Positions 16,412-24,815 of a stretch of 34,167 bases of DNA are shown here, in pieces. The DNA is taken from assembly GCA_024689285.1 (NCBI GenBank), contig JAILDR010000120.1:1-34167 (forward strand). The letters are read 5' to 3'. Within the stretch, counting starts at the first letter, position 1, and each line of letters begins with the position of its first letter. The notes under the pieces are model-generated. The model worked only from the letters and a program-made list of their open reading frames with translations, was not told where the DNA came from and did not search any database. The position numbers were made by a program, and so were the translations under genes. This DNA is from Bacteroidales bacterium (GTDB lineage: Bacteria; Bacteroidota; Bacteroidia; Bacteroidales; F082).

Positions 16412-16436
16412 CAGCCTAATAAAAAACGTTGTTATC

Positions 16437-16931
16437 ATGTCACAAAGATTGCAATCCATTTTCTTTTTCCTTTCAGCGTTGCTTTTTGCGCTGTTGTTTT
16501 TTCTGCCTTTGGCAGAGTTTGATGCAGAATCGAATATTCTGATTTTCAATTTGTTTGGTATAGAATCCGGTATTCCGAACGGATCCGTTCCGTTTTCCAA
16601 AAGTTTCAGCCTCCCGGTGCTCGTTTTGGGTGTCACGGTGATGCTCCTGAGCGGTTTTTTGGCTATGGGATTGTTCCGTGCGGTGAAGCTGGCCCAATTC
16701 GTAAAACTTTACAAGGTGGCACGTATCGATATCATCGTTACCGTTGTCTGGATTGCCTTGGTGTTTGCTTTCTATATTCCCACTATTGCCAAGTCTTTGG
16801 TAGGTATGAACAGTGTTATCTATAAAGTAGGTGTGTTCCTCCCTTTGGTTGCATTGATTCTGACGATTGCAGCAGCTTCTGGATTGAAGAAAGACATCAA
16901 GAAAGTGCGCTCCACCGACCGCATCAGATGA
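16437..16931 (+). CDS. DUF4293 family membrane protein
   Basis: A 164-aa integral membrane protein with four predicted transmembrane segments, near residues 8-27, 58-82, 95-118 and 130-148, and a basic C-terminal tail KKVRSTDRIR. The opening QRLQSIFFFLSALL and the closing R-S-x-D-R-I/L-R match DUF4293, a Bacteroidetes-restricted family of unknown function. It has its own -7 box and is divergent from rho, a neighbourhood I recall as common in the phylum but cannot verify here. Its last eight bases overlap the convergent phosphodiesterase gene, so no intrinsic terminator fits between them. Confidence 0.88.
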   Translation: MSQRLQSIFFFLSALLFALLFFLPLAEFDAESNILIFNLFGIESGIPNGSVPFSKSFSLPVLVLGVTVMLLSGFLAMGLFRAVKLAQFVKLYKVARIDIIVTVVWIALVFAFYIPTIAKSLVGMNSVIYKVGVFLPLVALILTIAAASGLKKDIKKVRSTDRIR

Positions 16932-17427
16932 GTTTGTGACGGTCAAGCTCGAAGATTTCCATGTCCTTGAAGGTCTTTCCTTCGATGGCCATGCGGATGA
17001 AAGTGATTTTTTTGTGGAATCCGGAATTGCCCGCAGCACCGGGGTTGATGTGCAACAGGTTGAGTTTCTTGTCATACATCACCTTTAATATATGCGAATG
17101 GCCACAGATAAAAAGGTCGGGCTTTTTCATTTTAAGGAGGTATTTCACCTCGGTCATGTAATGTTCGGGGTAACCGCCTATGTGGGTCATGAAGACCTTG
17201 GTGTCTTCGATGTTGAAAAACAGGTCTTCGGGATATTGCCGTCTCACGGTGTAGTCGTCAATGTTGCCATGGACAGCTCGCAACGGCTTGAAATTCGCTA
17301 AGGCATCAGCGGTTTCAATATTGCCGATATCACCCGCATGCCACAGCTCGTCCACGTCCTTGAAGAAATGGAAGAGCTGTGGAATGAGGGTGCAATGGGT
17401 GTCGGAAAGGATGCCGACTTTCAGCAT
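16924..17427 (-). CDS. YfcE/MJ0936-type metallophosphoesterase
   Basis: A 167-aa calcineurin-like phosphodiesterase of the small bacterial YfcE family. The metal-site motifs appear in order: SDTH (D9, H11), HAGDIG (D33), HGNID (N55), MTHIGG (H82) and GHSH (H110, H112). Length is normal and there is no signal peptide, so it is cytoplasmic. The natural substrate of such enzymes is uncertain; YfcE acts on artificial phosphodiesters. It starts two bases after the DUF3078 stop, so it is probably the last gene of the TonB-domain, DUF3078, phosphodiesterase operon. Confidence 0.93.
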   Translation of the reverse strand: MLKVGILSDTHCTLIPQLFHFFKDVDELWHAGDIGNIETADALANFKPLRAVHGNIDDYTVRRQYPEDLFFNIEDTKVFMTHIGGYPEHYMTEVKYLLKMKKPDLFICGHSHILKVMYDKKLNLLHINPGAAGNSGFHKKITFIRMAIEGKTFKDMEIFELDRHKLI

Positions 17428-17429
17428 GG

Positions 17430-18356
17430 CTATTTCAGATTAATCATGAAACCAATGGCAAGAACCTCTTTGAATTGCACCTTTGAGCCTTCAATTTTCA
17501 CACCCTCGGCGTCATAGAACGGGATGTCGTAGTCATAAATAAGGTGCGTGGCAAGATTGCAGTTGAGCCAGTCGTTGACCTTCAGGACGAGCATGTTCTG
17601 CCAGTCGACATCGATATATTGAGGGTTCTTCAGATAGTTGGAGAAGAGCTCGAGTTTTGTGCTGAAATCAATGTTCTTGGCGATAGGATATTGGAACTTG
17701 GCCACGGCACGGGCACCAAATTCATAGCGGACTTTTTTGCCGGGGATCCATTCGGTGCTATCGTTGGGGTTGAAGTAGCCAGGCTCCACACCGTATGCCC
17801 CCACCTCGGCCAGACGCTGGTCGTTGACTATGGTAATACGTCCTGTCACAGGGGCAAAGTAAAGCGAGAAGTACTTGCTGGGCGTCCATTCGATACCAAG
17901 ACCCAGGGTGATGTAAGCAGGTGCGAGGAACTTGGAGATGTAATGGGTCGTGTCAGGATCGTTGGCGTAATCAAAACCTTTGGCAAACTGGGAACGGAAC
18001 GACAGTTCTGCGGCATAGTTGAGGTGCTTGGTGGCTTCCAGTCCAGCCAAGGATGAGAACTCAATCATGTCGTCGGTCTTGACGGGTTTCTGCTTGAAAT
18101 TGTAGAAACAGTAGCCTAACGACATGTTCAGTGAATTGTCCCACTTGAATTTGTTTTTCAGATAATGGATTTCGTAATTCAAGACACCTTGTGCAGTGAG
18201 AGAATTTTGTCCGCCGGCGGCCCAGTTGGTGTAGGAGCTTTGGCCGAAATTAATTCCGAAATTGCCCTTGTGGGTCCAACCTTGTGGTTGTTCGTCTTGC
18301 GCGAAAGACACGATGGCCAATGAAATAGCCAAAAACGTAAATAATGCTTTTTTCAT
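17430..18356 (-). CDS. DUF3078 family outer-membrane-type protein
   Basis: A 308-aa exported protein. A signal peptide (MKKALFTFLAISLAIVSFA) is followed by a mature chain of alternating aromatic and polar residues with many short beta strands (NFGINFGQSSYTNWAAGG, LNMSLGYCFYNF) and a C-terminal strand ending FMINLK, consistent with an outer-membrane beta-barrel. The opening WTHKGNFGINFGQSSYTNW is the DUF3078 (PF11276) hallmark. The family is confined to Bacteroidetes and has no assigned function. It lies 26 bases after the TonB-domain gene and 2 bases before the phosphodiesterase gene, on the same strand. No separate promoter box was seen. Confidence 0.9.
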   Translation of the reverse strand: MKKALFTFLAISLAIVSFAQDEQPQGWTHKGNFGINFGQSSYTNWAAGGQNSLTAQGVLNYEIHYLKNKFKWDNSLNMSLGYCFYNFKQKPVKTDDMIEFSSLAGLEATKHLNYAAELSFRSQFAKGFDYANDPDTTHYISKFLAPAYITLGLGIEWTPSKYFSLYFAPVTGRITIVNDQRLAEVGAYGVEPGYFNPNDSTEWIPGKKVRYEFGARAVAKFQYPIAKNIDFSTKLELFSNYLKNPQYIDVDWQNMLVLKVNDWLNCNLATHLIYDYDIPFYDAEGVKIEGSKVQFKEVLAIGFMINLK

Positions 18357-18382
18357 GGTTTATGTTTGTTAGTTTAAGTTTT

Positions 18383-19165
18383 TCAATAACTGTTGCCGTC
18401 TTGGAAGTTGCGGTTGCCGATGCTGAAGGTGATGTCCTGCAAGTTGAGGCTGCGGACATATTTGCCATCTTTTTCGGCCGGGAGCCAATGGGTTTCTTGC
18501 ATGAGCCGGATGGCCTCATTGTCGCAGCCGCCGCCCACCGAGTTGATAATGACGATGTTTGATACGCTGCCGTCGGTCTCCACCACGAAACTCAAGCGCA
18601 CGGTGCCTTGTATCTCGCGTTCCTTGGCCTCAGGAGGGAACTTCAGGTTACGGGCGAGGTAGGTGCCGATGTTGCCGCCGTCGGCGAAATAAGCTTTGGC
18701 AGGTTCGTCGAGTTGGTGGTAATCCTCGTAGACCTTGTTGGAATCGTCAGCTTCGAGGGTGAGTGGCAGGGTGACACGTTTGTTGCGTTTCCAATAGCGC
18801 TTGTAGCTTTTGGCATTGAAGTCAACGGTGTATTGGTAGTCGCAGTCGATGGTCAGGCCGCTGTGCATGGCTGGATGCCATAGGATGGTCTTCACCAAGG
18901 CGATGGCGACAGGGGAGGCAGCTTCGCTGAAGGACGACTTAATCATATAATCGGAAGCTCGGCCTTCTTTGTCGATATGCATTCCGACAACGACCTTTCC
19001 ACTGTTGTTTTGCTGAAGGTCGGATTCGGGATAGACGAGGTTTTGCCTGATGTATTCGTCAGTCAGGCTCTTGCCTGCTAAGGGTTCCGGGTTTTTGTTT
19101 TGTGCGCTCAGTTGCAGCCCCATGAAAAGGATGGAGAACGCGATAAAGAGTCTTGCTGTTTTCAT
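18383..19165 (-). CDS. Secreted protein with two TonB C-terminal-type domains
   Basis: A 260-aa protein. A signal peptide (MKTARLFIAFSILFMG, ending LSAQ) replaces the usual transmembrane anchor and proline-rich spacer of TonB. Two TonB_C-like domains follow: a divergent first one near residues 30-115 (GKVVVGMHIDKEGRASDYMI) and a clearer second near 155-245 (QGTVRLSFVVETDGSVSNIV, then EAIRLMQETHWLPAEKDGK). It is probably periplasmic; without an anchor it is unlikely to energise receptors alone. I start at ATG 19165: the upstream in-frame ATG at 19189 lies inside the promoter -7 box. It leads an operon with the DUF3078 and phosphodiesterase genes. Confidence 0.88.
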   Translation of the reverse strand: MKTARLFIAFSILFMGLQLSAQNKNPEPLAGKSLTDEYIRQNLVYPESDLQQNNSGKVVVGMHIDKEGRASDYMIKSSFSEAASPVAIALVKTILWHPAMHSGLTIDCDYQYTVDFNAKSYKRYWKRNKRVTLPLTLEADDSNKVYEDYHQLDEPAKAYFADGGNIGTYLARNLKFPPEAKEREIQGTVRLSFVVETDGSVSNIVIINSVGGGCDNEAIRLMQETHWLPAEKDGKYVRSLNLQDITFSIGNRNFQDGNSY

Positions 19166-19186
19166 GACCGTAAAGTTTTGATGGGG

Positions 19187-19194
19187 CAAAAGTA
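19187..19194 (-). promoter_or_regulatory. -7 box for the TonB-domain operon
   Basis: On the minus strand TACTTTTG, 21 bases before the ATG at 19165. It lies 22 bases from the divergent rlmB -7 box, so the two promoters overlap. Confidence 0.6.
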
Positions 19195-19216
19195 GCTAAT
19201 TTGTCTGAAAAATGTT

Positions 19217-19224
19217 TATTTTTG
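19217..19224 (+). promoter_or_regulatory. -7 box for rlmB
   Basis: TATTTTTG, 16 bases before the ATG at 19241. It is part of a tight divergent promoter pair with the TonB-domain operon. Confidence 0.6.
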
Positions 19225-19240
19225 CGGAAAAATTCAAGTC

Positions 19241-19987
19241 ATGGAAGACAACTATAAGAACAACATGGTGTTCGGTATCCATCCAGTGCTGGAGTTGATT
19301 CGTTCGCAAAAAGAGATAGAAAAAGTGTATGTGCAGGCAGGCACGCGCTCGCCCGAGATGGCGGAGATTGCGAATTCCTGCCGCGCCAATGGCGTTCCAG
19401 TGCAGTATGTTCCGATGGAGAAGATGAATCGCCTGACGCGCAAGAACCACCAGGGCGTGGTGGCTTTCATCTGCCCAATTGAATATCAAAATCTTGAAAA
19501 TGTGATTCAGATGGTCTTTGAAGACGGTCGCGACCCCTTTGTGCTGATGCTCGACCGCGTGACCGATGTGCGCAACTTTGGTGCCATTGCACGTACGGCA
19601 TTTGCTGCTGGTGCAGATGCGATAGTTATCCCTTCCAAAGGCTCGGCCCTGATTAACGGCGACGCCATGAAGACCTCGGCAGGAGCTCTTTCATTAATTA
19701 ATGTATGCCGCGTGGATAATATGAAGGATGCCATCGATTTCTTGAAAGCCAGTGGCTTGCGCGTGGTGGGCTTCACAGAGAAGGCGCACGACAGCTTCTG
19801 GCAAGCGGACCTCACTGGCCCGCTCTGCGTGATGATGGGTTCCGAGGAGGATGGCATCAGTCCTGCCTATCTCCAACGCCTCGACCAGCACTTGATGATT
19901 CCCATGCCCGGCGATATCGACTCGCTGAATGTCTCTGTGGCTACGGGTGTGGTTTGCTTCGAAGTGGTCAGACAGCGGATGGGGTAG
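19241..19987 (+). CDS. rlmB: 23S rRNA (guanosine-2'-O-)-methyltransferase RlmB, TrmH family
   Basis: A 248-aa SPOUT methyltransferase that by family methylates the ribose of G2251 in 23S rRNA using SAM. The N-terminal substrate-binding domain begins FGIHPVLELI (11-20). The knotted catalytic domain has motif 1 RNFGAIARTA (111-120, with R118), motif 2 MMGSEEDGIS (198-207) and motif 3 IPMPGDIDSLNVSVA (220-234). Length is normal. Another TrmH-family rRNA or tRNA target is possible, but the N-terminal domain and spacing favour RlmB. It has its own -7 box and is divergent from the TonB-domain operon. Confidence 0.93.
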   Translation: MEDNYKNNMVFGIHPVLELIRSQKEIEKVYVQAGTRSPEMAEIANSCRANGVPVQYVPMEKMNRLTRKNHQGVVAFICPIEYQNLENVIQMVFEDGRDPFVLMLDRVTDVRNFGAIARTAFAAGADAIVIPSKGSALINGDAMKTSAGALSLINVCRVDNMKDAIDFLKASGLRVVGFTEKAHDSFWQADLTGPLCVMMGSEEDGISPAYLQRLDQHLMIPMPGDIDSLNVSVATGVVCFEVVRQRMG

Positions 19988-20007
19988 ATAATCAATCCAA
20001 AAATAAA

Positions 20008-20036
20008 TTGCCTATAGAATAAAAATCGTAAATTTG
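20008..20036 (+). promoter_or_regulatory. Promoter for the TonB-dependent receptor and aroC
   Basis: TTG (20008-20010), an 18-base spacer and TAAATTTG (20029-20036), 19 bases before the ATG at 20056. Confidence 0.7.
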
Positions 20037-20055
20037 CAGCCTTAATTTTTCAAAG

Positions 20056-22671
20056 ATGAAGAAATCCGTTTGTAAGAAAGCATTGGGACTTTTGTTCCTC
20101 CTTATTGTTTCTGGTATATATTGTGCAGCGCAACCTCCCGGCGGTGGTCCGCCTCATGGAATGAGACCTCCTGGGGGTAATCCCGAATGGAACCAAAACC
20201 AAAACATGCCGACTGTGCGCCAAAAGAAGAAAGTGCGCGAGGGCGATACCTTTGTGGTTGTGGGCTACTTGCGTGATTCCATCACGGGCGAGCCTTTGCC
20301 CTACGTCAACGTGGCTGTGCTTGATTCGGTCAACAACGAGTTTGTGAAAGGCACCGCCACCAATATCGACGGACGCTTTGAACTCAAGGACATCCCACAG
20401 GGACCTATGGTGCTCCGTATCTCTGCTATCGGCTACGGTAACCGTGCTATTCCTTTCCGCGTGAGCAACAACACCGACCTCGGCATCATTAAGATGGTGG
20501 AGAGTTCCACTTCGTTGAATGAGGTGACCATCACCGCAGAGAAACCTATCTACGCGATGGAAGGCGAGAAGCTGGTCTACAATGTCAGCGAAGACCCGTC
20601 CATCCAGACGGGAACCACCGAGGACGCATTGCAGAACGCGCCTGGTGTGGAGGTTGACGTAGAGGGAAATATCACGCTTCGCGGTGTGACGAGCGTGGAG
20701 ATTTGGGTCAATGACAAGCCCTCGAAACTCACCGAGGAAAACCTGAAAACCTATCTCCAGACCTTGCCCGCCAACGCCGTTGCACGCATCGAGACCATCA
20801 CCAATCCTTCAGCGAAATATGCTACCTCTGCCGAAGCCGTCATCAATATCGTCACTTCGGCGCATATAAAGAGCAACCAGTTCGTTAGCTTTGGCGTGAA
20901 CGGCTCCAACCAACCTTTCGTTTCTCCGTGGATTAGCTATATGTGGAAAAAGGAGAAATGGAGTATAAATGCTTTTGCTTCAGGACGTTACAGCGACCGT
21001 CGCAACGTTTCCGACTCATGGGCCTTGCAACGTGTCGACGGCGAGAACGAAGGCGAATACATCAACACTTGGTCAGACACTACATCGCAAACCAGCGCAA
21101 ATCGCCGCTATACAGCCAACGTGTTCTTGGGCATCAACTATGAAATTGACTCGACAAGCGAGATTTCGTTTGATGGCGGAGGATTCTACAACCGTGGCTT
21201 CAGCGACATGAACCGCTCGAAGCGCCAGATTTATTACTACAATCCTGAAGATGCCGCTCCTTATTCGACCCTGTTTGCCGACACCACGCTCTCCAATACT
21301 GACGACCAGTCGATTTTCGGACATGTAGGTGTCGACTACACCAAGAAGTTTGACAACAATGGTCATAACCTCCGTATCGGTTTGAACGGCAACCTTTCCA
21401 ACAACGCCAATGAACAATGGTATAACCGTTATTATGAGGATTATAGCTTTAGCTATCTCGACGAACATCGTTATCTGTTGTCGAAATCCCAAAGCTATGG
21501 CTTCAGCTTGGATGCCCGTTACAACCGTCCTTACAACGAAAACGGTGAGTTGAGCTATGGTCTTCGCGCCGACCATCACCAGTCGTCTGCTACCTACGAT
21601 CGCTACAACGACACGCTCCTTCAGGTGATTGATTCGTTGCGTACCTATCAGTTCAAGGATGCTGAGACAGAGTTAAGTGCCGATGTCAACTGGACGCACC
21701 GTTGGGGAGGATTCACCTTGAGCACGGGTCTTGGAGTGGAGAGCGAGCGCACCAGCTTCGACTACGATACCTATATGCCTTTTGAGGATGACAGTACATA
21801 TTGGCACGTCCACCTGCGCCCGTCGATTCACTTGACTTATCGTACCGATAACATGCACAACTGGAAAATCAACTACACCATGCGCATTTCGGCACCCAAC
21901 TACAGCCAAATCACACGTTTCCGCAGTTACGGCGAAGACAGCTATACGGTTGGTAATCCCAATGGCCTGAGGCACTCGTTCACTCACAATGTGGAAGCAG
22001 GATGGCAGAAGTATTTCGAGAGTTTCGGTAACATAGGTCTTGAGGCCTACGGCCGCTGGAGCACCAACGAAATCAGCTCGCTGACCGACTCGGAGTTCGA
22101 TGAGTTCCTCGACCGTGTGGTGAGCTATTCGAAGCCTTATAACATGGGCAACTCGTGGCGCTATGGTACCTCGCTCAACCTGACCTACCGTCCTTCGGGA
22201 TTCTTCAATGTGCGCTTGTATGCCAACCTGTACAACTACGGTTACCACATGGAATACGACCGTGATGGCGTACACCAAGTGGACGAGCGCGACAAGTGGT
22301 CGTGGAGCGTGCGTGTCAACGCTTGGGCTAAGATATTTGATCAGTTACAATTGACTGCATCGGCATTCTACAACTCACCTACGCTGAGCCTGATGAGCGA
22401 GCGCAAGGCGCGTTATTCACTCAACATGGGCTTGCGTAGCGACTTCTTCAAACGCAAGCTGTCGGTCTTCATCAATGTTCAAGACATCTTCAACTGGGGC
22501 GCTAAAGTTGGCTCAGGTTCAGCCAACACCAACCCGTACTATTTGAGCGAGAGCACCAACAAGATGCTGAACAGCCGTTATATTTCGGCGGGTTTGACCT
22601 TCCGCTTCGGTAAACTCGAACTTGAAAAGCAGGCCAAGGAAGGTGGCGACGAGACTGGCGATACCTTGTAA
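20056..22671 (+). CDS. TonB-dependent receptor, outer-membrane beta-barrel family
   Basis: An 871-aa outer-membrane receptor. Signal peptide 1-25; a Pro/Gly-rich stretch 27-42; a carboxypeptidase-regulatory-like domain near 65-150 (ITGEPLPYVNVAVLDS, IDGRFELKDIP); then the conserved VTITAEKPIYAMEGEKLVYN (157-176) and a plug with ALQNAPGVEVD. The rest is a beta-barrel of the OMP_b-brl_3 (PF14905) type, rich in aromatic strands to near the C-terminus. No SusD partner is adjacent, so this is not a standard SusCD glycan locus, and the ligand cannot be told. aroC starts five bases after its stop, which suggests co-transcription from the promoter at 20008-20036. Confidence 0.92.
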   Translation: MKKSVCKKALGLLFLLIVSGIYCAAQPPGGGPPHGMRPPGGNPEWNQNQNMPTVRQKKKVREGDTFVVVGYLRDSITGEPLPYVNVAVLDSVNNEFVKGTATNIDGRFELKDIPQGPMVLRISAIGYGNRAIPFRVSNNTDLGIIKMVESSTSLNEVTITAEKPIYAMEGEKLVYNVSEDPSIQTGTTEDALQNAPGVEVDVEGNITLRGVTSVEIWVNDKPSKLTEENLKTYLQTLPANAVARIETITNPSAKYATSAEAVINIVTSAHIKSNQFVSFGVNGSNQPFVSPWISYMWKKEKWSINAFASGRYSDRRNVSDSWALQRVDGENEGEYINTWSDTTSQTSANRRYTANVFLGINYEIDSTSEISFDGGGFYNRGFSDMNRSKRQIYYYNPEDAAPYSTLFADTTLSNTDDQSIFGHVGVDYTKKFDNNGHNLRIGLNGNLSNNANEQWYNRYYEDYSFSYLDEHRYLLSKSQSYGFSLDARYNRPYNENGELSYGLRADHHQSSATYDRYNDTLLQVIDSLRTYQFKDAETELSADVNWTHRWGGFTLSTGLGVESERTSFDYDTYMPFEDDSTYWHVHLRPSIHLTYRTDNMHNWKINYTMRISAPNYSQITRFRSYGEDSYTVGNPNGLRHSFTHNVEAGWQKYFESFGNIGLEAYGRWSTNEISSLTDSEFDEFLDRVVSYSKPYNMGNSWRYGTSLNLTYRPSGFFNVRLYANLYNYGYHMEYDRDGVHQVDERDKWSWSVRVNAWAKIFDQLQLTASAFYNSPTLSLMSERKARYSLNMGLRSDFFKRKLSVFINVQDIFNWGAKVGSGSANTNPYYLSESTNKMLNSRYISAGLTFRFGKLELEKQAKEGGDETGDTL

Positions 22672-22676
22672 ATGAT

Positions 22677-23642
22677 ATGAACTCGATTGGACATATCTTT
22701 AGGCTCACAGCCTTTGGTGAATCGCATGGCGCGGCCATCGGTGGTGTCATCGATGGCTGTCCGCCGCAGTTGAAACTTGATTTCGAAGGCATTGAAAGCG
22801 AGTTGCGCAGACGTAAGACGGCGCAAACCGCAACGGCTTCGCAACGCAAGGAATCTGACCACGTAGAATGGCTTTCAGGCTTGCTTGACGGCGTAACTTT
22901 AGGCACTCCGGTTGTCTTTATGGTGCGCAATGAGGATGCAAAGTCGGCGGATTATGAGTCCTTGAAAGAAATCTATCGCCCTTCACACGCCGATTTCACT
23001 TACGAGCAGAAATATGGCATCTGCGACTGGCGCGGTGGGGGCAGGGCTTCGGCACGAACCACTTTGCCCATCGTGGTGGCGGGTGCTGTCGCTAAGCAAA
23101 TACTGAAAGAAAAGAACATCCGTATTCTTGCTGAAGTGGCCTCAATGGGCGATACGGAACAGGCACAAAAAGAGGGTGATACAGTGGGCGGTATAGTGGA
23201 ATGCCGCATCATTGGCGCACCGGCAGGCCTGGGCGAACCCATGTTTGCGAAGTTTTCGGCGGAATTGGCTCATGCTCTGTTCAGTCTGCCTGCGGTGAAA
23301 GGGTTCGAAATCGGCGATGGTTTCGCTTTGGCCCGGATGAAAGGCTCTGAAGCTAACGACACCTTTATTAATAAAGAAGGCCGCATCACCACTTTGACCA
23401 ATCACTCAGGCGGCATTCAAGGTGGCATTACCAATGGGAATGACATTGTCTTCCGCGTGGCTTTCAAGCCGATACCGAGTCTCATGAAAACCCAGCAGAC
23501 CGTCAACAAGGCAGGGGAGACCTGTGAGATTGCCGTCGGGGGACGACACGATGTGTGCGCCTTGCCTCGCGCTATGGTGCTTGTGGAGGCCTTGGCGGCT
23601 ATGGTGACGGTGGATATGATGCTGCTGCAAAAGACCCGTTGA
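22677..23642 (+). CDS. aroC: Chorismate synthase
   Basis: Last step of the shikimate pathway: converts 5-enolpyruvylshikimate 3-phosphate to chorismate with reduced FMN. Signatures: GESHGAAIGGVIDGCPP at 14-30 with H17, HADFTYEQKYGICDWRGGGR with the following SART loop, and GGRHDVCALPRA near the C-terminus. At 321 aa it is somewhat shorter than many AroC proteins (about 350-360), but all core motifs are there, so the shortening is in loops. It begins five bases after the receptor stop and probably shares its promoter. The convergent chromate-transporter gene ends two bases after it. Confidence 0.96.
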   Translation: MNSIGHIFRLTAFGESHGAAIGGVIDGCPPQLKLDFEGIESELRRRKTAQTATASQRKESDHVEWLSGLLDGVTLGTPVVFMVRNEDAKSADYESLKEIYRPSHADFTYEQKYGICDWRGGGRASARTTLPIVVAGAVAKQILKEKNIRILAEVASMGDTEQAQKEGDTVGGIVECRIIGAPAGLGEPMFAKFSAELAHALFSLPAVKGFEIGDGFALARMKGSEANDTFINKEGRITTLTNHSGGIQGGITNGNDIVFRVAFKPIPSLMKTQQTVNKAGETCEIAVGGRHDVCALPRAMVLVEALAAMVTVDMMLLQKTR

Positions 23643-23644
23643 GG

Positions 23645-24184
23645 TTAATACACGAAGAATCCGACGATTCCCGACAGTACTATCAGCAGTATAGGGTTGG
23701 CTTTGAAGAAATAGGAGGCTACGAAAGCTGCCGCGCAAATGATGACGCTGACATTATATTGTCCCTTTCCGAAATCGGGGAAGTTCTGCACGTTCATCAT
23801 GGAGAGACCGGCGGCGAAGATGAGTCCGGCAATGGCAGGCTTCAATCCCTTTAGGGTGTTGGTCATCAAGGTGTTGTTTTTCCTGTTCATGAACAGCTTG
23901 AGGATGAAATACACCATGATGACGGAAGGCAGGCAGAGGGCAAACGAGGCTAATAACGAGCCGCCGAAACCTGCGGTGGTGTAACCCACGTAGGTCGCCA
24001 AATTGATGGAGATGGGGCCGGGTGTCATTTGCGAGATAGCCACCATATCGGCAAACTCAGTAGTCGTCATCCAGGCGTAATGCTCCACCACTTCGTGCTG
24101 GATGAGGGAAAGCATCGCATAGCCGCCTCCGAAGCCCAGAACGCCAATTTTCACAAAAACCCAAAGCAGTTGCAGGTAAATCAC
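23645..24184 (-). CDS. chrA: Chromate transporter half protein, second of a pair
   Basis: A 179-aa CHR-superfamily membrane protein of the short single-domain type. It has the domain motif FVKIGVLGFGGGYAMLSLIQ near residue 10, then ISQMTPGPISINLATYVG, and about six hydrophobic segments. Short CHR proteins are encoded as adjacent pairs and probably act as a heteromeric carrier for chromate or another oxyanion; substrate is inferred from the family only. Its ATG overlaps the stop of the upstream partner by four bases (24181-24184), so translation is likely coupled. No chromate-response regulator is nearby. Confidence 0.9.
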   Translation of the reverse strand: MIYLQLLWVFVKIGVLGFGGGYAMLSLIQHEVVEHYAWMTTTEFADMVAISQMTPGPISINLATYVGYTTAGFGGSLLASFALCLPSVIMVYFILKLFMNRKNNTLMTNTLKGLKPAIAGLIFAAGLSMMNVQNFPDFGKGQYNVSVIICAAAFVASYFFKANPILLIVLSGIVGFFVY

Positions 24185-24744
24185 GACTTTACTTCCTTTC
24201 TTTTGGATTTTTTGTTGATAATCAATGCGTAAACCAAGCTGCCAGCGATGGCGGCAAGGATGACGTAAGCGGGCGAAATCTTAAGCCACCAGATGAGAAA
24301 CACGGTGGCGACAGGGATGATGGCGGTTTTCCAGGTCACCTTGGCCGATTTGATCATCCGCAAGGAAGGGGCGAGGATGAGGGCCACCACGCAGGGACGG
24401 ATGCCCTTGAAGATACGTTCCACTACCGGTTGGTCGCGGTACTCGCGGAAGACGGTGGCCAGCAGCAGGATGATGGTGATGGAAGGGATGATGGCACCCA
24501 GCATGGCAGCGAAAGCACCTTTCGTGCCTGCCACTTTATGCCCGACGTAAAGAGCCGTATTGACGGCAAATACGCCCGGAAGTGACTGAACTACTGCAAT
24601 CATATCCCAAAACTCATCGTTGGCAATCCACTTCTTCCGGTCCACTACGGCTTTCTCCACCATGGATAACATGGCATAGCCGCCCCCGAGGGTAAAGGCC
24701 CCGATTTTGAAGAATGTGAAGAAAAGTTGCAGCGGTTTTTTCAT
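24181..24744 (-). CDS. chrA: Chromate transporter half protein, first of a pair
   Basis: A 187-aa short CHR-domain membrane protein, with FFKIGAFTLGGGYAMLSMVE near the N-terminus and VVQSLPGVFAVNTALYVG next. These replace the IxQxTPGP pattern of its partner with SLPG, so the two halves are diverged paralogues rather than duplicates. It ends in a basic tail, NKKSKRKEVKS. I take ATG 24744 (MKKPLQLFF); the in-frame ATG at 24777 lies upstream of the -7 box. That box at 24749-24756 practically touches the start codon, so the mRNA may be nearly leaderless. It leads the two-gene transporter operon and is divergent from the GltS-like gene. Confidence 0.9.
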   Translation of the reverse strand: MKKPLQLFFTFFKIGAFTLGGGYAMLSMVEKAVVDRKKWIANDEFWDMIAVVQSLPGVFAVNTALYVGHKVAGTKGAFAAMLGAIIPSITIILLLATVFREYRDQPVVERIFKGIRPCVVALILAPSLRMIKSAKVTWKTAIIPVATVFLIWWLKISPAYVILAAIAGSLVYALIINKKSKRKEVKS

Positions 24745-24748
24745 GGCG

Positions 24749-24777
24749 CAAAAATACAGGTTTTTGTTCATCAACAA
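24749..24777 (-). promoter_or_regulatory. Promoter for the chromate-transporter pair
   Basis: On the minus strand TTG (24775-24777), an 18-base spacer and TATTTTTG (24749-24756). The box ends four bases before the ATG at 24744, so little or no 5' leader is predicted. Confidence 0.6.
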
Positions 24778-24788
24778 TAAAAATATAG

Positions 24789-24796
24789 TATCTTTG
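24789..24796 (+). promoter_or_regulatory. -7 box for the GltS-like symporter gene
   Basis: TATCTTTG, 19 bases before the ATG at 24816, with a TTTG (24763-24766) 22 bases upstream. It is 32 bases from the divergent chromate-transporter box. Confidence 0.6.
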
Positions 24797-24815
24797 CGGG
24801 CAAATTTAATGGAAT

